DNA of 64,000 nucleotides from Comamonadaceae bacterium (GTDB lineage: Bacteria; Pseudomonadota; Gammaproteobacteria; Burkholderiales; Burkholderiaceae_C): the NCBI GenBank assembly GCA_027488115.1, contig JAIYCG010000007.1, positions 62,001 through 126,000 on the forward strand, written 5' to 3'. The position numbers and the translations under genes are program-made. The number at the start of each line of letters is the position of its first letter. Position 1 is the first letter of the stretch. The notes beneath the pieces were generated by a model. The model was not told the DNA's origin. It saw only the letters and a program-made list of their open reading frames with translations, and searched no databases. This document shows positions 34,798-43,697 of this stretch, in pieces.

Positions 34798-36489
34798 ATG
34801 TTAAAGAAAATTGTCATTGCTTTTGGATTGCTCTTTGCAGCTTTGGTGCTGGTGGTGGGCGGGCTTTATGTCAAGGGCGGCCAAGCCGAGGTGCTTTTGT
34901 GGGTGGTCAAAATCTTTTTAAGAGTGGAGCACGAACCTAACAGGGAAGTGACCTGGGCCATTCCAACGGGTAAACCAGCAAGTCCTCAAGCCAATGCGGC
35001 CAGTGCGGGCATCAAACCACCCAATGTCATTTTGATTGTGGCCGACGACTTGGGCTACAACGACATCACTTTAAATGGCGGTGGCCTGGCAAAAGGCACT
35101 GTGCCCACGCCCCACATCAACAGTTTGGCGCAGCAAGGTGCCAACTTTGAAACCAGCTATTCTGGTAATGCAACCTGTGCACCCTCCCGAGCCGCCATGA
35201 TGACTGGCCGGTATCCCACTCGTTTTGGATTTGAGTTCACGCCAACGCCCAAGCAGTTCATGAAAGTCATTGGCCACTACAAAGGCCCTAACCAAGTCCA
35301 TGACGCCATCTATCACGCCGAGCGTGAAAAAGATCTCATTCCCTACGAAACCATGGGCCTGCCACGCTCAGAGATTACGCTGGCCAAGTTGCTCAAAGGG
35401 CAAGGCTATCGCACCCTGCACGTGGGCAAGTGGCATTTAGGAGACTCTCCTGAATTTAGAGCCTACGAGCATGGCTTTGATGAGTCTTTGTCCTTCCCCC
35501 ATGCCAGCTCGCTTTACTTGCCAGAGAAAGATCCCAATGTGGTGAACGCTCAGCAATCGTTTGACATCATTGACAGATTTCAATGGGCGGCTGGTAGCTA
35601 TGGCATGCGCTTTAACAAAAGCGAACTCTTTAAGCCTCAACGTTATGTGACCGACTACCTGACTGACGAAGCTGAAAAAGCCATGGAGGCCAATCGACAT
35701 CAGCCCTTCTTCTTGTATTTGGCCTACACCGCGCCCCACACGCCCTTGCAAGCCACCAAAGAAGACTATGACGCACTGTCTCACATTGAAGACCACACAT
35801 TGCGTGTGTATGCCGCCATGGTTAGAAACTTAGACCGCAACATTGGCCGGGTGCTGCAAACTTTGAAAGACAAGGGCCTAGAAGACAACACCATTGTGAT
35901 TTTTACCAGCGACAACGGTGGCGCTCATTATGTGGGGCTCGAGGGTTTGAATAAACCCTACCGGGGATGGAAGGCCACGTTTTTTGAAGGCGGTATTCGA
36001 GTTCCCATGTTCATGCGGTGGCCAGCCGGCATTCCAAAGGGCGTGAAGCCGCAACTGCCCGTCAATCACATGGATATTTTCACAACGGTTGCCGCTGCCA
36101 CAGGCGCCAAGATGCCCATCGACAGGCCAATGGATGGCATCAATTTGTTGCCCCAAATAGCCAAGCCCAACGACAAAGGACCTGAGCGTTCCTTGTTTTG
36201 GCGAACCGATACGTATCGGGTCATTCGAAAAGGCGATTGGAAATTGCAAGTCACGCAAAACCCCCGAAAAGACTGGCTCTATCACCTGGCAACAGACCCT
36301 ACTGAGAAAGTCAATTTGGCCACCCAAGAGCCCGCCAGAGTGGCCAGCATGAAGATGGAGTTGGAAGCGTTCAATGCGACGCAAGTCAAACCCAGTTGGC
36401 CTTCAATGGCCGAGGCGGCCATTGGCATTGATAAAAATCTTCGCCAAAAATCTTTGCCAACTGACGAGTACATCTACTACGGCAACTGA
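34798..36489 (+). CDS. Sulfatase 1, N-terminally membrane-anchored (Cys-type)
   Basis: 563 residues. One hydrophobic helix (about 5-26) anchors it with the catalytic domain outside. Metal ligands in NVILIVADDLGYND; the sulfatase signature is CAPSRAAMMTGRY with Cys127 to become formylglycine; then GKWHLGD, YLAYTAPHTPLQA and IFTSDNGGAHY. It hydrolyses sulfate esters in the periplasm. The Cys must be converted by a formylglycine-generating enzyme; one is encoded at 47020-48075. Convergent with the 7-gene operon. Substrate unknown. Confidence 0.92.
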   Translation: MLKKIVIAFGLLFAALVLVVGGLYVKGGQAEVLLWVVKIFLRVEHEPNREVTWAIPTGKPASPQANAASAGIKPPNVILIVADDLGYNDITLNGGGLAKGTVPTPHINSLAQQGANFETSYSGNATCAPSRAAMMTGRYPTRFGFEFTPTPKQFMKVIGHYKGPNQVHDAIYHAEREKDLIPYETMGLPRSEITLAKLLKGQGYRTLHVGKWHLGDSPEFRAYEHGFDESLSFPHASSLYLPEKDPNVVNAQQSFDIIDRFQWAAGSYGMRFNKSELFKPQRYVTDYLTDEAEKAMEANRHQPFFLYLAYTAPHTPLQATKEDYDALSHIEDHTLRVYAAMVRNLDRNIGRVLQTLKDKGLEDNTIVIFTSDNGGAHYVGLEGLNKPYRGWKATFFEGGIRVPMFMRWPAGIPKGVKPQLPVNHMDIFTTVAAATGAKMPIDRPMDGINLLPQIAKPNDKGPERSLFWRTDTYRVIRKGDWKLQVTQNPRKDWLYHLATDPTEKVNLATQEPARVASMKMELEAFNATQVKPSWPSMAEAAIGIDKNLRQKSLPTDEYIYYGN

Positions 36490-36501
36490 AGACAGCGTGG
36501 C

Positions 36502-37413
36502 TTAGTTGGCGCGAATAAATTCAACCAAAACTTGCGCCACTTCTTCCCCTTTGTCTTCTTGAACAAAGTGACCGGCACCGCGAATTTGGGTGTGGTTTTG
36601 ATGGGCCGCACCTGGCACTGATTTTTGCCACATGCGCTCGCCCCCTTTGGTCACAGGGTCGCGGGTGGCAAACAAAGTGATGAAGGGCTTGGTCCATGCT
36701 TTGTACATGTCCCACGCTCGCTCGTTGGCTTCGCGCGCAGGGTTGCTTGGGTGAATGGGCACCAGGGTTGGAAATACTCTGGCACCCACTGCGTACCGAG
36801 CATTGGGGTAGGGCGCATCATAGGCGGCCACGGCAGCATCGCTCAAGCCTTGTGCGCAACCCGCGCGCACAATTTTGCCAATGGGAAACCAGGGGCTGTA
36901 CATGGCAAAGGCGCGCCAGATGTGAAATGCCCTTGGAATCTTTTCTTTGCCAGTGGGCAAGCCACCATTGCTCAGCGCAATGCGTGCAAAACGCTCTGGC
37001 ATTTCGGCCACCATGCGAAGGCCAATGAGGGAGCCCCAGTCTTGGCAAAACAAGGTAATGTCTTTGACATCCACCGATTCAAGCCAAGCACTCATCCACT
37101 GCACATGATTTTCGTAGGTGTAGTCGGAGCGCCTCGTGGGCTTGTCTGTGCGGCCAAAACCCACTTGATCGGGTACCAACACGCGCATGCCCGCATTGAC
37201 CAAGACCGGAATCATTTTGCGATAAAGAAATGACCAAGCCGGCTCTCCGTGCATCAGCAGCACCACGGGGCCATCTTTGGGGCCTTCGTCAATGTAGGCA
37301 ATGCGCAAGCCCCCAATTTCGGTGTAGTGAGGTTGGTATGCAAAGTCGGGCAGGTTCTGAAATCTATCCTCAGGCGTGCGAAGGAAGTGTTGAATGTGGG
37401 GGTGCTGGCGCAT
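36502..37413 (-). CDS. Haloalkane-dehalogenase-type alpha/beta hydrolase
   Basis: 303 residues. The pattern follows the DhlA group: LMHGEPAWSFLYR (oxyanion region), nucleophile Asp125 in FCQDWGS with the halide-stabilising Trp126 next to it, acid Asp252 in FATRDPVT and His282 in GAGHFVQED. These enzymes replace a halogen by hydroxyl; related proteins act on other esters or epoxides. No signal peptide. Last gene of the operon that also carries sulfatase 2; convergent with sulfatase 1. Confidence 0.85.
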   Translation of the reverse strand: MRQHPHIQHFLRTPEDRFQNLPDFAYQPHYTEIGGLRIAYIDEGPKDGPVVLLMHGEPAWSFLYRKMIPVLVNAGMRVLVPDQVGFGRTDKPTRRSDYTYENHVQWMSAWLESVDVKDITLFCQDWGSLIGLRMVAEMPERFARIALSNGGLPTGKEKIPRAFHIWRAFAMYSPWFPIGKIVRAGCAQGLSDAAVAAYDAPYPNARYAVGARVFPTLVPIHPSNPAREANERAWDMYKAWTKPFITLFATRDPVTKGGERMWQKSVPGAAHQNHTQIRGAGHFVQEDKGEEVAQVLVEFIRAN

Positions 37414-37436
37414 TTTGGAGTCAATTTTGAAATGGA

Positions 37437-38510
37437 TTAAAAACGTGAACTGGACTGAATGCTTTTTTGACCTGCAGGCAGACTTAAAACATCACCATCC
37501 TTGGCCACTTGAATTTTTCCCTTGAAAGCCTTGTCGGTACCTTTCAAGAAAACATCGACCAAGCCCGGAAGGGGCAAGGGCGGTGCAATGTGGTGAAGCA
37601 TCAAATACCCAACCTCTGCTTTGCTTGCAATTTGCGCGGCTTCTACGGGCGAGGTGTGGTAGTTGGTAATGTCTTTCATCAGTTGTTCAAGCTTGTCGCG
37701 CTTGGCATCATGAGCGCCCTCCTGGAGCAGCTTCATCATCTCCATGGACATGGCTTCGTGCATCAGCACATCGACACCCTTGGCTTCCCGTTCTACATGC
37801 GCTGATGGCGTGGTGTCACCACTGATCACGATGCTTCTGTCTTTGTATTTGATTTTGTAACCCACTGCCGGATGAATGGGCGCATGCGATACGCTGAATG
37901 CATATATTTGGGTGTCTGGGCTTTCAAATACCAAGGTGGCTTTATCGTCTTGCAGTCCAAATGTTTGGGGCACAGCGCCAAAGCCACTTTGAGGCAAAAC
38001 AGCTTCGCCATGATGGGCCACACGATAGCCTCGGTCCAAGCTGTAGGCTTGCATCAAGCCACTGACCACTGTTGCCACACCTTCGGGTCCGTACACATTC
38101 ACGGCTTGGGTGTTGGAATTGGACACCCAGCGTTGAAGCAACAATTCGCCTAGGCCATCAATGTGATCAGAGTGAAAGTGCGTCAAAAAGATGCCCTGAA
38201 TGTTGCCGGCATTGAAGCCCATTTTGTTGATGTTGCGCGCACTGGTGTTGCCTGCGTCAAACACAAAAAGTTGTTGGCCAGCTATGACCAAAGTGCAGGG
38301 GCCACCGCGCTTGTCATCCGGCATGGGAGAGCCTGCGCCACACACGGCAATGTGCAGACCATCGGGAAGATCTTTAAGCGGGTTACTGCCCATGCGCTGA
38401 GCTGTCACACGCTTAGCCACCATCAAGCTGACGGGTTCCCGAAAGACATACAAGCTGCCAGCTAAGAGCACAAGCACCATCAGGGCTGAGCCCAGTTTTC
38501 CAATTCGCAT
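37437..38510 (-). CDS. MBL-fold metallohydrolase, membrane-anchored
   Basis: 357 residues from the ATG at 38510, two bases after the SDR stop. An N-terminal hydrophobic helix (about 8-24) is a signal anchor. The beta-lactamase-fold metal site is THFHSDHIDG (His111, His113, Asp115, His116), with SGDTTPSAHV and MLHHIAPP supplying later ligands. The overall layout resembles RNase Z-like and AtsA-type arylsulfatases of the MBL fold. In a sulfatase cluster, a sulfate ester or lactone substrate is plausible. Confidence 0.82.
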   Translation of the reverse strand: MRIGKLGSALMVLVLLAGSLYVFREPVSLMVAKRVTAQRMGSNPLKDLPDGLHIAVCGAGSPMPDDKRGGPCTLVIAGQQLFVFDAGNTSARNINKMGFNAGNIQGIFLTHFHSDHIDGLGELLLQRWVSNSNTQAVNVYGPEGVATVVSGLMQAYSLDRGYRVAHHGEAVLPQSGFGAVPQTFGLQDDKATLVFESPDTQIYAFSVSHAPIHPAVGYKIKYKDRSIVISGDTTPSAHVEREAKGVDVLMHEAMSMEMMKLLQEGAHDAKRDKLEQLMKDITNYHTSPVEAAQIASKAEVGYLMLHHIAPPLPLPGLVDVFLKGTDKAFKGKIQVAKDGDVLSLPAGQKSIQSSSRF

Positions 38511-38512
38511 GT

Positions 38513-39304
38513 TCAAACTCCAAAAATTCGGGCCAATCGAACACCAAAGCCTTGAATCCACGGAGAGACATATCTCAACTTAGGTCGTGAGGCTTCAGAC
38601 GCTTTGACAATTTGTTTCACAATGCCCTGGGTACTTCGCGCTTCCAAGAATTTGAACGTGGCACGTTCTTGTTTTTGCATTTTCTCGGCTTGGTGTGCAA
38701 AGTAGGATGAGCTTCCCATCCACTTGTATTTGCTGTCAGTCATGGCTTGGTTGAAGCCGGTGTGAATGGCGCCAGGCTCAATGAGCGAGATGTGAATGTT
38801 TTTTTGAAGCTGGTCCATTTCGGCGCGCAGGCCAGCCCCCGCAGCGGAGAGTGCAAATTTACTCATGCTGTAGGGCATCAGAAAGGGCATGGGGACTCTG
38901 CCCGCAATAGAGCTCACCATCAGCACCGTCCCTTTTTCGCGCCGTATCATGCCGCGCAAAGCAATTTGGGTGAGCTCAAGGGTGCCAAACAAATTGACTT
39001 CGAAAATTTGTCGAACGCGTTGCATGTCCACTTCGGCCAAGGAACCCGATTCGCCCATGCCAGCGTTGTTGATCAAAACATCGATGGCATAGGGCTCGAT
39101 GAGCTGTCTGTCGGCTTTCAAGGTGATGTCAAGCTTGAAAACTTCCAAAGCTGTCCCTTGCTTGTGAGCCGCCATGCTGAGCGCTTCCGCTTGGGCCAGC
39201 GTTTGGGTGGTGGCCAGCACACGGTGCCCTCTGGCAGCCAAGGCCAATGCAGCGTCCTTGCCGATGCCAGAACCCGCGCCAGTGATCAAAATGGTTTTTG
39301 ACAT
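38513..39304 (-). CDS. Short-chain dehydrogenase/reductase
   Basis: 263 residues, classical SDR. Cofactor motif TGAGSGIGKDAAL, NNAGMGESG, catalytic Ser in MVSSIAGRVPMP and YSMSK (Tyr/Lys). It probably oxidises a hydroxyl to a ketone with NAD(P). Lies 15 bp after the beta-propeller gene and 2 bp before the MBL gene. An alcohol freed by a sulfatase would be a natural substrate (inference). Confidence 0.88.
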   Translation of the reverse strand: MSKTILITGAGSGIGKDAALALAARGHRVLATTQTLAQAEALSMAAHKQGTALEVFKLDITLKADRQLIEPYAIDVLINNAGMGESGSLAEVDMQRVRQIFEVNLFGTLELTQIALRGMIRREKGTVLMVSSIAGRVPMPFLMPYSMSKFALSAAGAGLRAEMDQLQKNIHISLIEPGAIHTGFNQAMTDSKYKWMGSSSYFAHQAEKMQKQERATFKFLEARSTQGIVKQIVKASEASRPKLRYVSPWIQGFGVRLARIFGV

Positions 39305-39319
39305 GCAAAAGTCGATTCG

Positions 39320-40597
39320 TTAAACAGAAGACACATAAATGCGCGACAGACGGTCCATCGAGCACCAGTAAAAATCACGTTGCCAACCTGCGCTGGGAAA
39401 CACCACACCCTGCATGAGGCCGCCGGTTTTCACTCGCGCTTTTTCTTGGCCTGTTTCAATGTCCAACACAAGCACTTGCTCGTTGAAGCGGCTGTAGTCA
39501 TTGACGCACATTTCGCCTGTGTTGGCAAACAGCAGCAAGTGGCTGGCTGCACCAAGCTGTTCATGGTGCCAAAGCGGTTTCAATTCAACATCGTGTTCAT
39601 TGCCATTTGGACTTGCGTGAATTCTCCAAGCACGCAAATGTCGGTTTGCAGAGTCATAGCCCACCACAATGCGGCGTTTTAAGTCGATCAAGGGCGGGTT
39701 CGTCACGCTGCCATGGGGCAAGCCACTGACCTCCCAGCTTTGATGCGATTGCGCGTTGTGCAGTGACACTCGAAGGAGGCGATTAGGGGCTTTGTGAATG
39801 CCAGCACCCAACATGCTCATGAAGTAATTGTGCTTGCCATTGTCCATGAACCATCCGTGCTCGCCATCAAGCACCATGTCCCAGCCATAGCTTTGGGGTG
39901 AGTCTTGCAGGTAATGAAACTCCCAATGGGCATCGCGAATCAATTGTTGCGAAGCATCATGCCAGTGGTATCTGAACACGCGGCTGACGCCCACCACATA
40001 CACCGTGTTGCCATGGGCGCTCAAACGGGCAATCGAAGCCTCAGGGCAAAGCACATCGCTGCTGGCTGCTTTGAAGCTGTCTGGGTCAAGGGTGGTGAGT
40101 TGAGCAGGACATGTGTCAGACAGATTCTTGGTGACCAGCAAGCCGTTGTCCAGCACCACAAAACTGTTGTACGGCTCATTGAGGGGTAACTCATGCGAGG
40201 CCACCGGTTGGCATTGCCTGTTCAGTTTGTGGGCATAGCGGCCGTAGACCACCATGATGTGTCCGTTGGCATGGATCGCCATGCCGCCCGGCCACATGGG
40301 CCCACCTGCTAGCCAGGGCGAACATTCAAGCGTTTCAAGCGTCACAGGGTCGATGCGCGATACTTTTGCTTGGGTTGCCAATCCCAAGTAGGAACGAACT
40401 GCAGAATGTGTCAGAAGAAACACTTCGCCAGGCGCACCCAAGACGGTCATGGTCGACATTTGCGTGCGTTTGGAAGTACACGCCAGTTTCATGCCGACCT
40501 GCAAATCTAAGCAAGCCGTGTTGTGCGGTGTTTGAAGCCTTGCAGGCCCTGCGTCTTCGCAAGGCCAAGGGCTGTCAAAGTAAGCAGTTGATGGCAT
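39320..40597 (-). CDS. Probable beta-propeller protein of unknown function
   Basis: 425 residues. No family recognised. The sequence is built of repeated beta-strand blocks of about 45-55 residues with short turns (GGPMWPGGMAIHANGHIMVVYG, DNGLLVTKNL, GNTVYVVGVSRVFRYH, GYDSANRHLRAWRIH), as in six- or seven-bladed propellers of the SMP-30/PQQ kind. No signal peptide or Cys-rich site. Fourth gene of the operon with sulfatase 2. It could be a lactonase, a binding platform or an enzyme; no evidence separates these. Confidence 0.65.
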   Translation of the reverse strand: MPSTAYFDSPWPCEDAGPARLQTPHNTACLDLQVGMKLACTSKRTQMSTMTVLGAPGEVFLLTHSAVRSYLGLATQAKVSRIDPVTLETLECSPWLAGGPMWPGGMAIHANGHIMVVYGRYAHKLNRQCQPVASHELPLNEPYNSFVVLDNGLLVTKNLSDTCPAQLTTLDPDSFKAASSDVLCPEASIARLSAHGNTVYVVGVSRVFRYHWHDASQQLIRDAHWEFHYLQDSPQSYGWDMVLDGEHGWFMDNGKHNYFMSMLGAGIHKAPNRLLRVSLHNAQSHQSWEVSGLPHGSVTNPPLIDLKRRIVVGYDSANRHLRAWRIHASPNGNEHDVELKPLWHHEQLGAASHLLLFANTGEMCVNDYSRFNEQVLVLDIETGQEKARVKTGGLMQGVVFPSAGWQRDFYWCSMDRLSRIYVSSV

Positions 40598-40606
40598 GGG
40601 GCTGGC

Positions 40607-42418
40607 TCAAGCGGCAGCTTGAATAAGAGCGCGCTGTTTGCGCCGACGCCAAAGCCAAAAAGTGCCCAACAAAAGAAATCCTAGGATGCCGATCAGATGC
40701 ACCTTGTATCTAGGCCAGTAAACAAACACCAGTGAGTTGATGATGACTTGTTGAATGGGGTCGTAGCCAGATGGCATTTCAAGCACGCCATTGGTTTTGG
40801 CCCATTTGGCGTAGTCTTGTTGCATACTCAAAAACAGATCTGGCAATTCCTGCTGCAGGTCTTGAGTTTCACCAGGGTCTTTGACGATGTTGAACAAATG
40901 CCATTGGCCATCGCCAACCGGTGCCATGTTGCTCAGCAATTTGTAGTCGCCTTTGAACAGAGCGCGGTTGCCAGACAACTCGTAACCCAGTATTTCATCG
41001 GGCCCCCGAACTCTTGTTGCATCGCCAGTGATGACGGGCATGAGGCTGTGTCCGCTTAAGGGGTAGATGGTCTGCCCTTTGTAGAGCGTGCCAGGATGTT
41101 GGACTCTGGCCAAGTCAAGCAAGGTCGGCACAATGTCATTCACGTGCGTGAGGCTGCCATGCACCTTGTTGATGGCAGTCTTTGGCAGATTGGGGATGCC
41201 CGAAATAATCAAGGGCACCCGGATGCCGCCTTCACCCGCAAAAAACTTGTAGGTACTCAAAGGCGCTGTGGCAGCACTTGCCCAGTTGGGGCCAATGATG
41301 CTGAAGGTGCCTTGGCTACCGAGTCGATCGAGTTCGCGATTGTAATTTTGATCCAACCACCATTTGCCGACGGCCACCGCATAAGGGTCTGAAGCTTCTG
41401 CACCGTTGTCAGACAGGAACATAAAGACAGTTTGATCAAATTCACCCGTTTCTTTCAAGTGGGTGATGAGGCGGCCAATGTGAAAGTCCATGGCCTCTGC
41501 CATGGCGGCATAAACTTCCATGCGCCGTGCTTGATAGGCTTTGTCTGATGCACTCAAAGAATTCCAAGCGACATGCGTTGAGGGCAAGTTGGCCATTTTG
41601 GAATGGGCGGGGACCAGCCCCAGCGCAATGGCTTTGTCGCGACGTTCATTGCGCAAGACATCCCAGCCAGCGTCATAGCGGCCTTTGTATTTGTCGATGA
41701 ACGATTGGGGCGCTTGAACAGGGATGTGGTTGGCCTGAAACGCAATATAAGCAAAAAAAGGCTTGTCTGATTTGGCATCCGCTCGAAGGTACTCAAGCGT
41801 TTTGCTGATGTAAAACTCTGAGGAGTAAAACGTCTTGGGCATCTTGGCTTCTTGGCCGTTGTCATACCAATACACTTTGTCGGTCAGGTCCATGTACAAC
41901 TTGCCTGTTTCCCAGTTGTCTGAACCGCTGTCGCCCATGACCAAGGACCGATCAAAGCCCCTGGCAGGCGGTAGGTTGTGAGCTTCTTTGCCCACATGCC
42001 ATTTGCCAGCCGCATAGGTTCTGTAGCCACTGTCTTGAAGCAAGCTTGAGACGGTCACCACTCGCTGATTAAGGACGCTCAAGTACCCAGCGCGACCCAC
42101 GTGCGATTGAGGGATGGTTTCCCGCATATTGCCCACGCCATTGAGGTGATTGTCGACACCCGTGAGGAGCATGGACCTTGTGGGTGAGCAAGATGCGCTC
42201 ACATGAAAATTTGAAAAACGTGTTCCAGATTGTGCCAACAGGTTGAGGTTGGGAGTTTGAATTTCACTGCCAAATGCACCCACGTCACTGAAGCCCCAAT
42301 CGTCTGCCAACATCACCACAATGTTGGGTCGTTTGGCCCAAACAGGTGAGCAAACCAAAAGTGCCGCACAGATGCAAATGGCTAGCCAGGTTTTCAGGGG
42401 ACTGCTTGAAATGGTCAT
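40607..42418 (-). CDS. Sulfatase 2 with C-terminal membrane anchor (Cys-type)
   Basis: 603 residues. Signal peptide (1-28), then NIVVMLADDWGFSDVGAFG metal site, signature SCSPTRSMLLTG with Cys77, GKWHVGKE, YIAFQANHIPVQAP and FLSDNGAEA. A C-terminal helix (about 570-590) followed by WRRRKQRAL leaves the enzyme anchored on the outer face of the inner membrane. It hydrolyses sulfate esters after formylglycine formation. The anchor is at the opposite end from that of sulfatase 1. Start lies 3 bp after the upstream stop. Confidence 0.92.
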   Translation of the reverse strand: MTISSSPLKTWLAICICAALLVCSPVWAKRPNIVVMLADDWGFSDVGAFGSEIQTPNLNLLAQSGTRFSNFHVSASCSPTRSMLLTGVDNHLNGVGNMRETIPQSHVGRAGYLSVLNQRVVTVSSLLQDSGYRTYAAGKWHVGKEAHNLPPARGFDRSLVMGDSGSDNWETGKLYMDLTDKVYWYDNGQEAKMPKTFYSSEFYISKTLEYLRADAKSDKPFFAYIAFQANHIPVQAPQSFIDKYKGRYDAGWDVLRNERRDKAIALGLVPAHSKMANLPSTHVAWNSLSASDKAYQARRMEVYAAMAEAMDFHIGRLITHLKETGEFDQTVFMFLSDNGAEASDPYAVAVGKWWLDQNYNRELDRLGSQGTFSIIGPNWASAATAPLSTYKFFAGEGGIRVPLIISGIPNLPKTAINKVHGSLTHVNDIVPTLLDLARVQHPGTLYKGQTIYPLSGHSLMPVITGDATRVRGPDEILGYELSGNRALFKGDYKLLSNMAPVGDGQWHLFNIVKDPGETQDLQQELPDLFLSMQQDYAKWAKTNGVLEMPSGYDPIQQVIINSLVFVYWPRYKVHLIGILGFLLLGTFWLWRRRKQRALIQAAA

Positions 42419-42421
42419 GAT

Positions 42422-43645
42422 TCAGGGTGTGGGGGGAAGATCGAACCGATCGTGCATGGCTTTTTCAATGACCCAGAATCGGTCTTGACCCCAGACGGCG
42501 GTGTCTTCAAATTTGAAGGAGGGAACTCCCCATAGACCTAGCGCAAAAAGTGCTTGTCGGTTTTGTTCTGCAACTGCGCGCCAATGCTGTTCATTGGTTT
42601 GGCTCTTCAAAATGTCTTTGGCAGCTTGCCAATTCAGCCCACACCGTTCTACGATGATCTTCAGATGGGCATCGGTACCCGCGTCCAAGCCCTCAGACCA
42701 AACGCCTTTCATGAAGGACATGACATAGGCCTCGGCCAGTTCGTGCATTTGAGCAAAAGGAATCAGGGCAAGCCCCCGCTCTGTGGGCTTGCCGACGGGG
42801 TCATTGAGTCTGCCAAAAGGCACGTTTTGAACAAATGCTTCACGCGCTGCATCAAGGCTGATGTATTTTCTTTTTTCGGCGGGTACGGGCAAGCCGCGCA
42901 TCACCATGGGCAGCACATAGCGCAAGTTAATTTGCACGCCATGGTCTTTGGCCCAAGGCAACAATTTGGCGCAACTGATGGCAGAGTAAGGGCTTCTGAA
43001 TGAGAAGAAAAAATCAATGCCAGTCCCCTCCGGCACAAAGTCCAGTGCTTGATATTGAGGGGTGAAAAAAAGTGGAGGGCGCGGGCCTTCTTGGGTTCCA
43101 TGAAATTGCGTTCCATGAGCTTTCTTTGAAAGACCCAATTCATGAAGACGGGCTTCTAAATGGTGCAGTCGGTCAATGCCCCAATACCATTCACCTTCAT
43201 AGTAAATCACACCACTCAAATAGTGGCCCCATTTTTTGCGCAAGCGGTGTGAAGAGGTGAGTGAAGCCTGGCTATTGTTCACAGACGCCTCTGCACGCTT
43301 GGTGAGTCTTGTCGGTTGAAGTTTGTATTGATGAGCCAAGCGAGCTGCATCGAGTTGGCTATAAGCCTTCAGTTTGTCACGCTCGGGGACTGCAGAATCT
43401 TCTGGCGGCCCCACCAAGTGTTGTAAAACTGAAACTGCGTATCTGCTTTGCAAAAGGGGTATGGCTTGAGCCAACAATTGCGAGTAAGGATCTTCCAACT
43501 CATGAAAGAAATGCAAGACGTGCGGACGTTGCTGTGCGTTGCGTTTAAGTTCAGCCTTTTGTCGCAGCGCAAGAAGGCGCTTGCGAGATAAAAAAAGTTG
43601 GCTGATGACAGGCATCAGCCAACTTTTGAGACTTCTGAAGGCCAT
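42422..43645 (-). CDS. Tandem DsbA/kappa-fold protein
   Basis: 407 residues with two thioredoxin-like DsbA domains. The first (about 42-190) starts HVLHFFHELEDPYSQLLAQA and the second (about 205-400) starts IDFFFSFRSPYSAISCAKLL and ends GVPSFKFEDTAVWGQDRFWVIE. Neither has a CxxC pair; the SPYS serine is that of 2-hydroxychromene-2-carboxylate isomerases and kappa glutathione transferases. No signal peptide. A perfect intrinsic terminator lies inside codons 7-18, so either the start is wrong or expression is attenuated. Confidence 0.75.
   Translation of the reverse strand: MAFRSLKSWLMPVISQLFLSRKRLLALRQKAELKRNAQQRPHVLHFFHELEDPYSQLLAQAIPLLQSRYAVSVLQHLVGPPEDSAVPERDKLKAYSQLDAARLAHQYKLQPTRLTKRAEASVNNSQASLTSSHRLRKKWGHYLSGVIYYEGEWYWGIDRLHHLEARLHELGLSKKAHGTQFHGTQEGPRPPLFFTPQYQALDFVPEGTGIDFFFSFRSPYSAISCAKLLPWAKDHGVQINLRYVLPMVMRGLPVPAEKRKYISLDAAREAFVQNVPFGRLNDPVGKPTERGLALIPFAQMHELAEAYVMSFMKGVWSEGLDAGTDAHLKIIVERCGLNWQAAKDILKSQTNEQHWRAVAEQNRQALFALGLWGVPSFKFEDTAVWGQDRFWVIEKAMHDRFDLPPTP
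43591..43627 (-). terminator. Strong intrinsic terminator within the start of the DsbA-like gene
   Basis: Perfect 15-bp arms (AAAAGTTGGCTGATG and its complement) with a five-base loop, followed on the minus strand by a T run. It lies 71 nt past the outer-membrane gene stop and overlaps the first codons of the next gene. Confidence 0.85.
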
Positions 43646-43697
43646 AGAAGTGAGGTTTGAAATTAAACCGCAACGACCTTAGGCATTCGAGCGCAAA

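Noticed and set aside
43654-43669. Hairpin GGTTT-N6-AAACC after the barrel gene as its terminator
   Set aside because: No T run follows on the minus strand; the much stronger hairpin at 43591-43627 explains termination.
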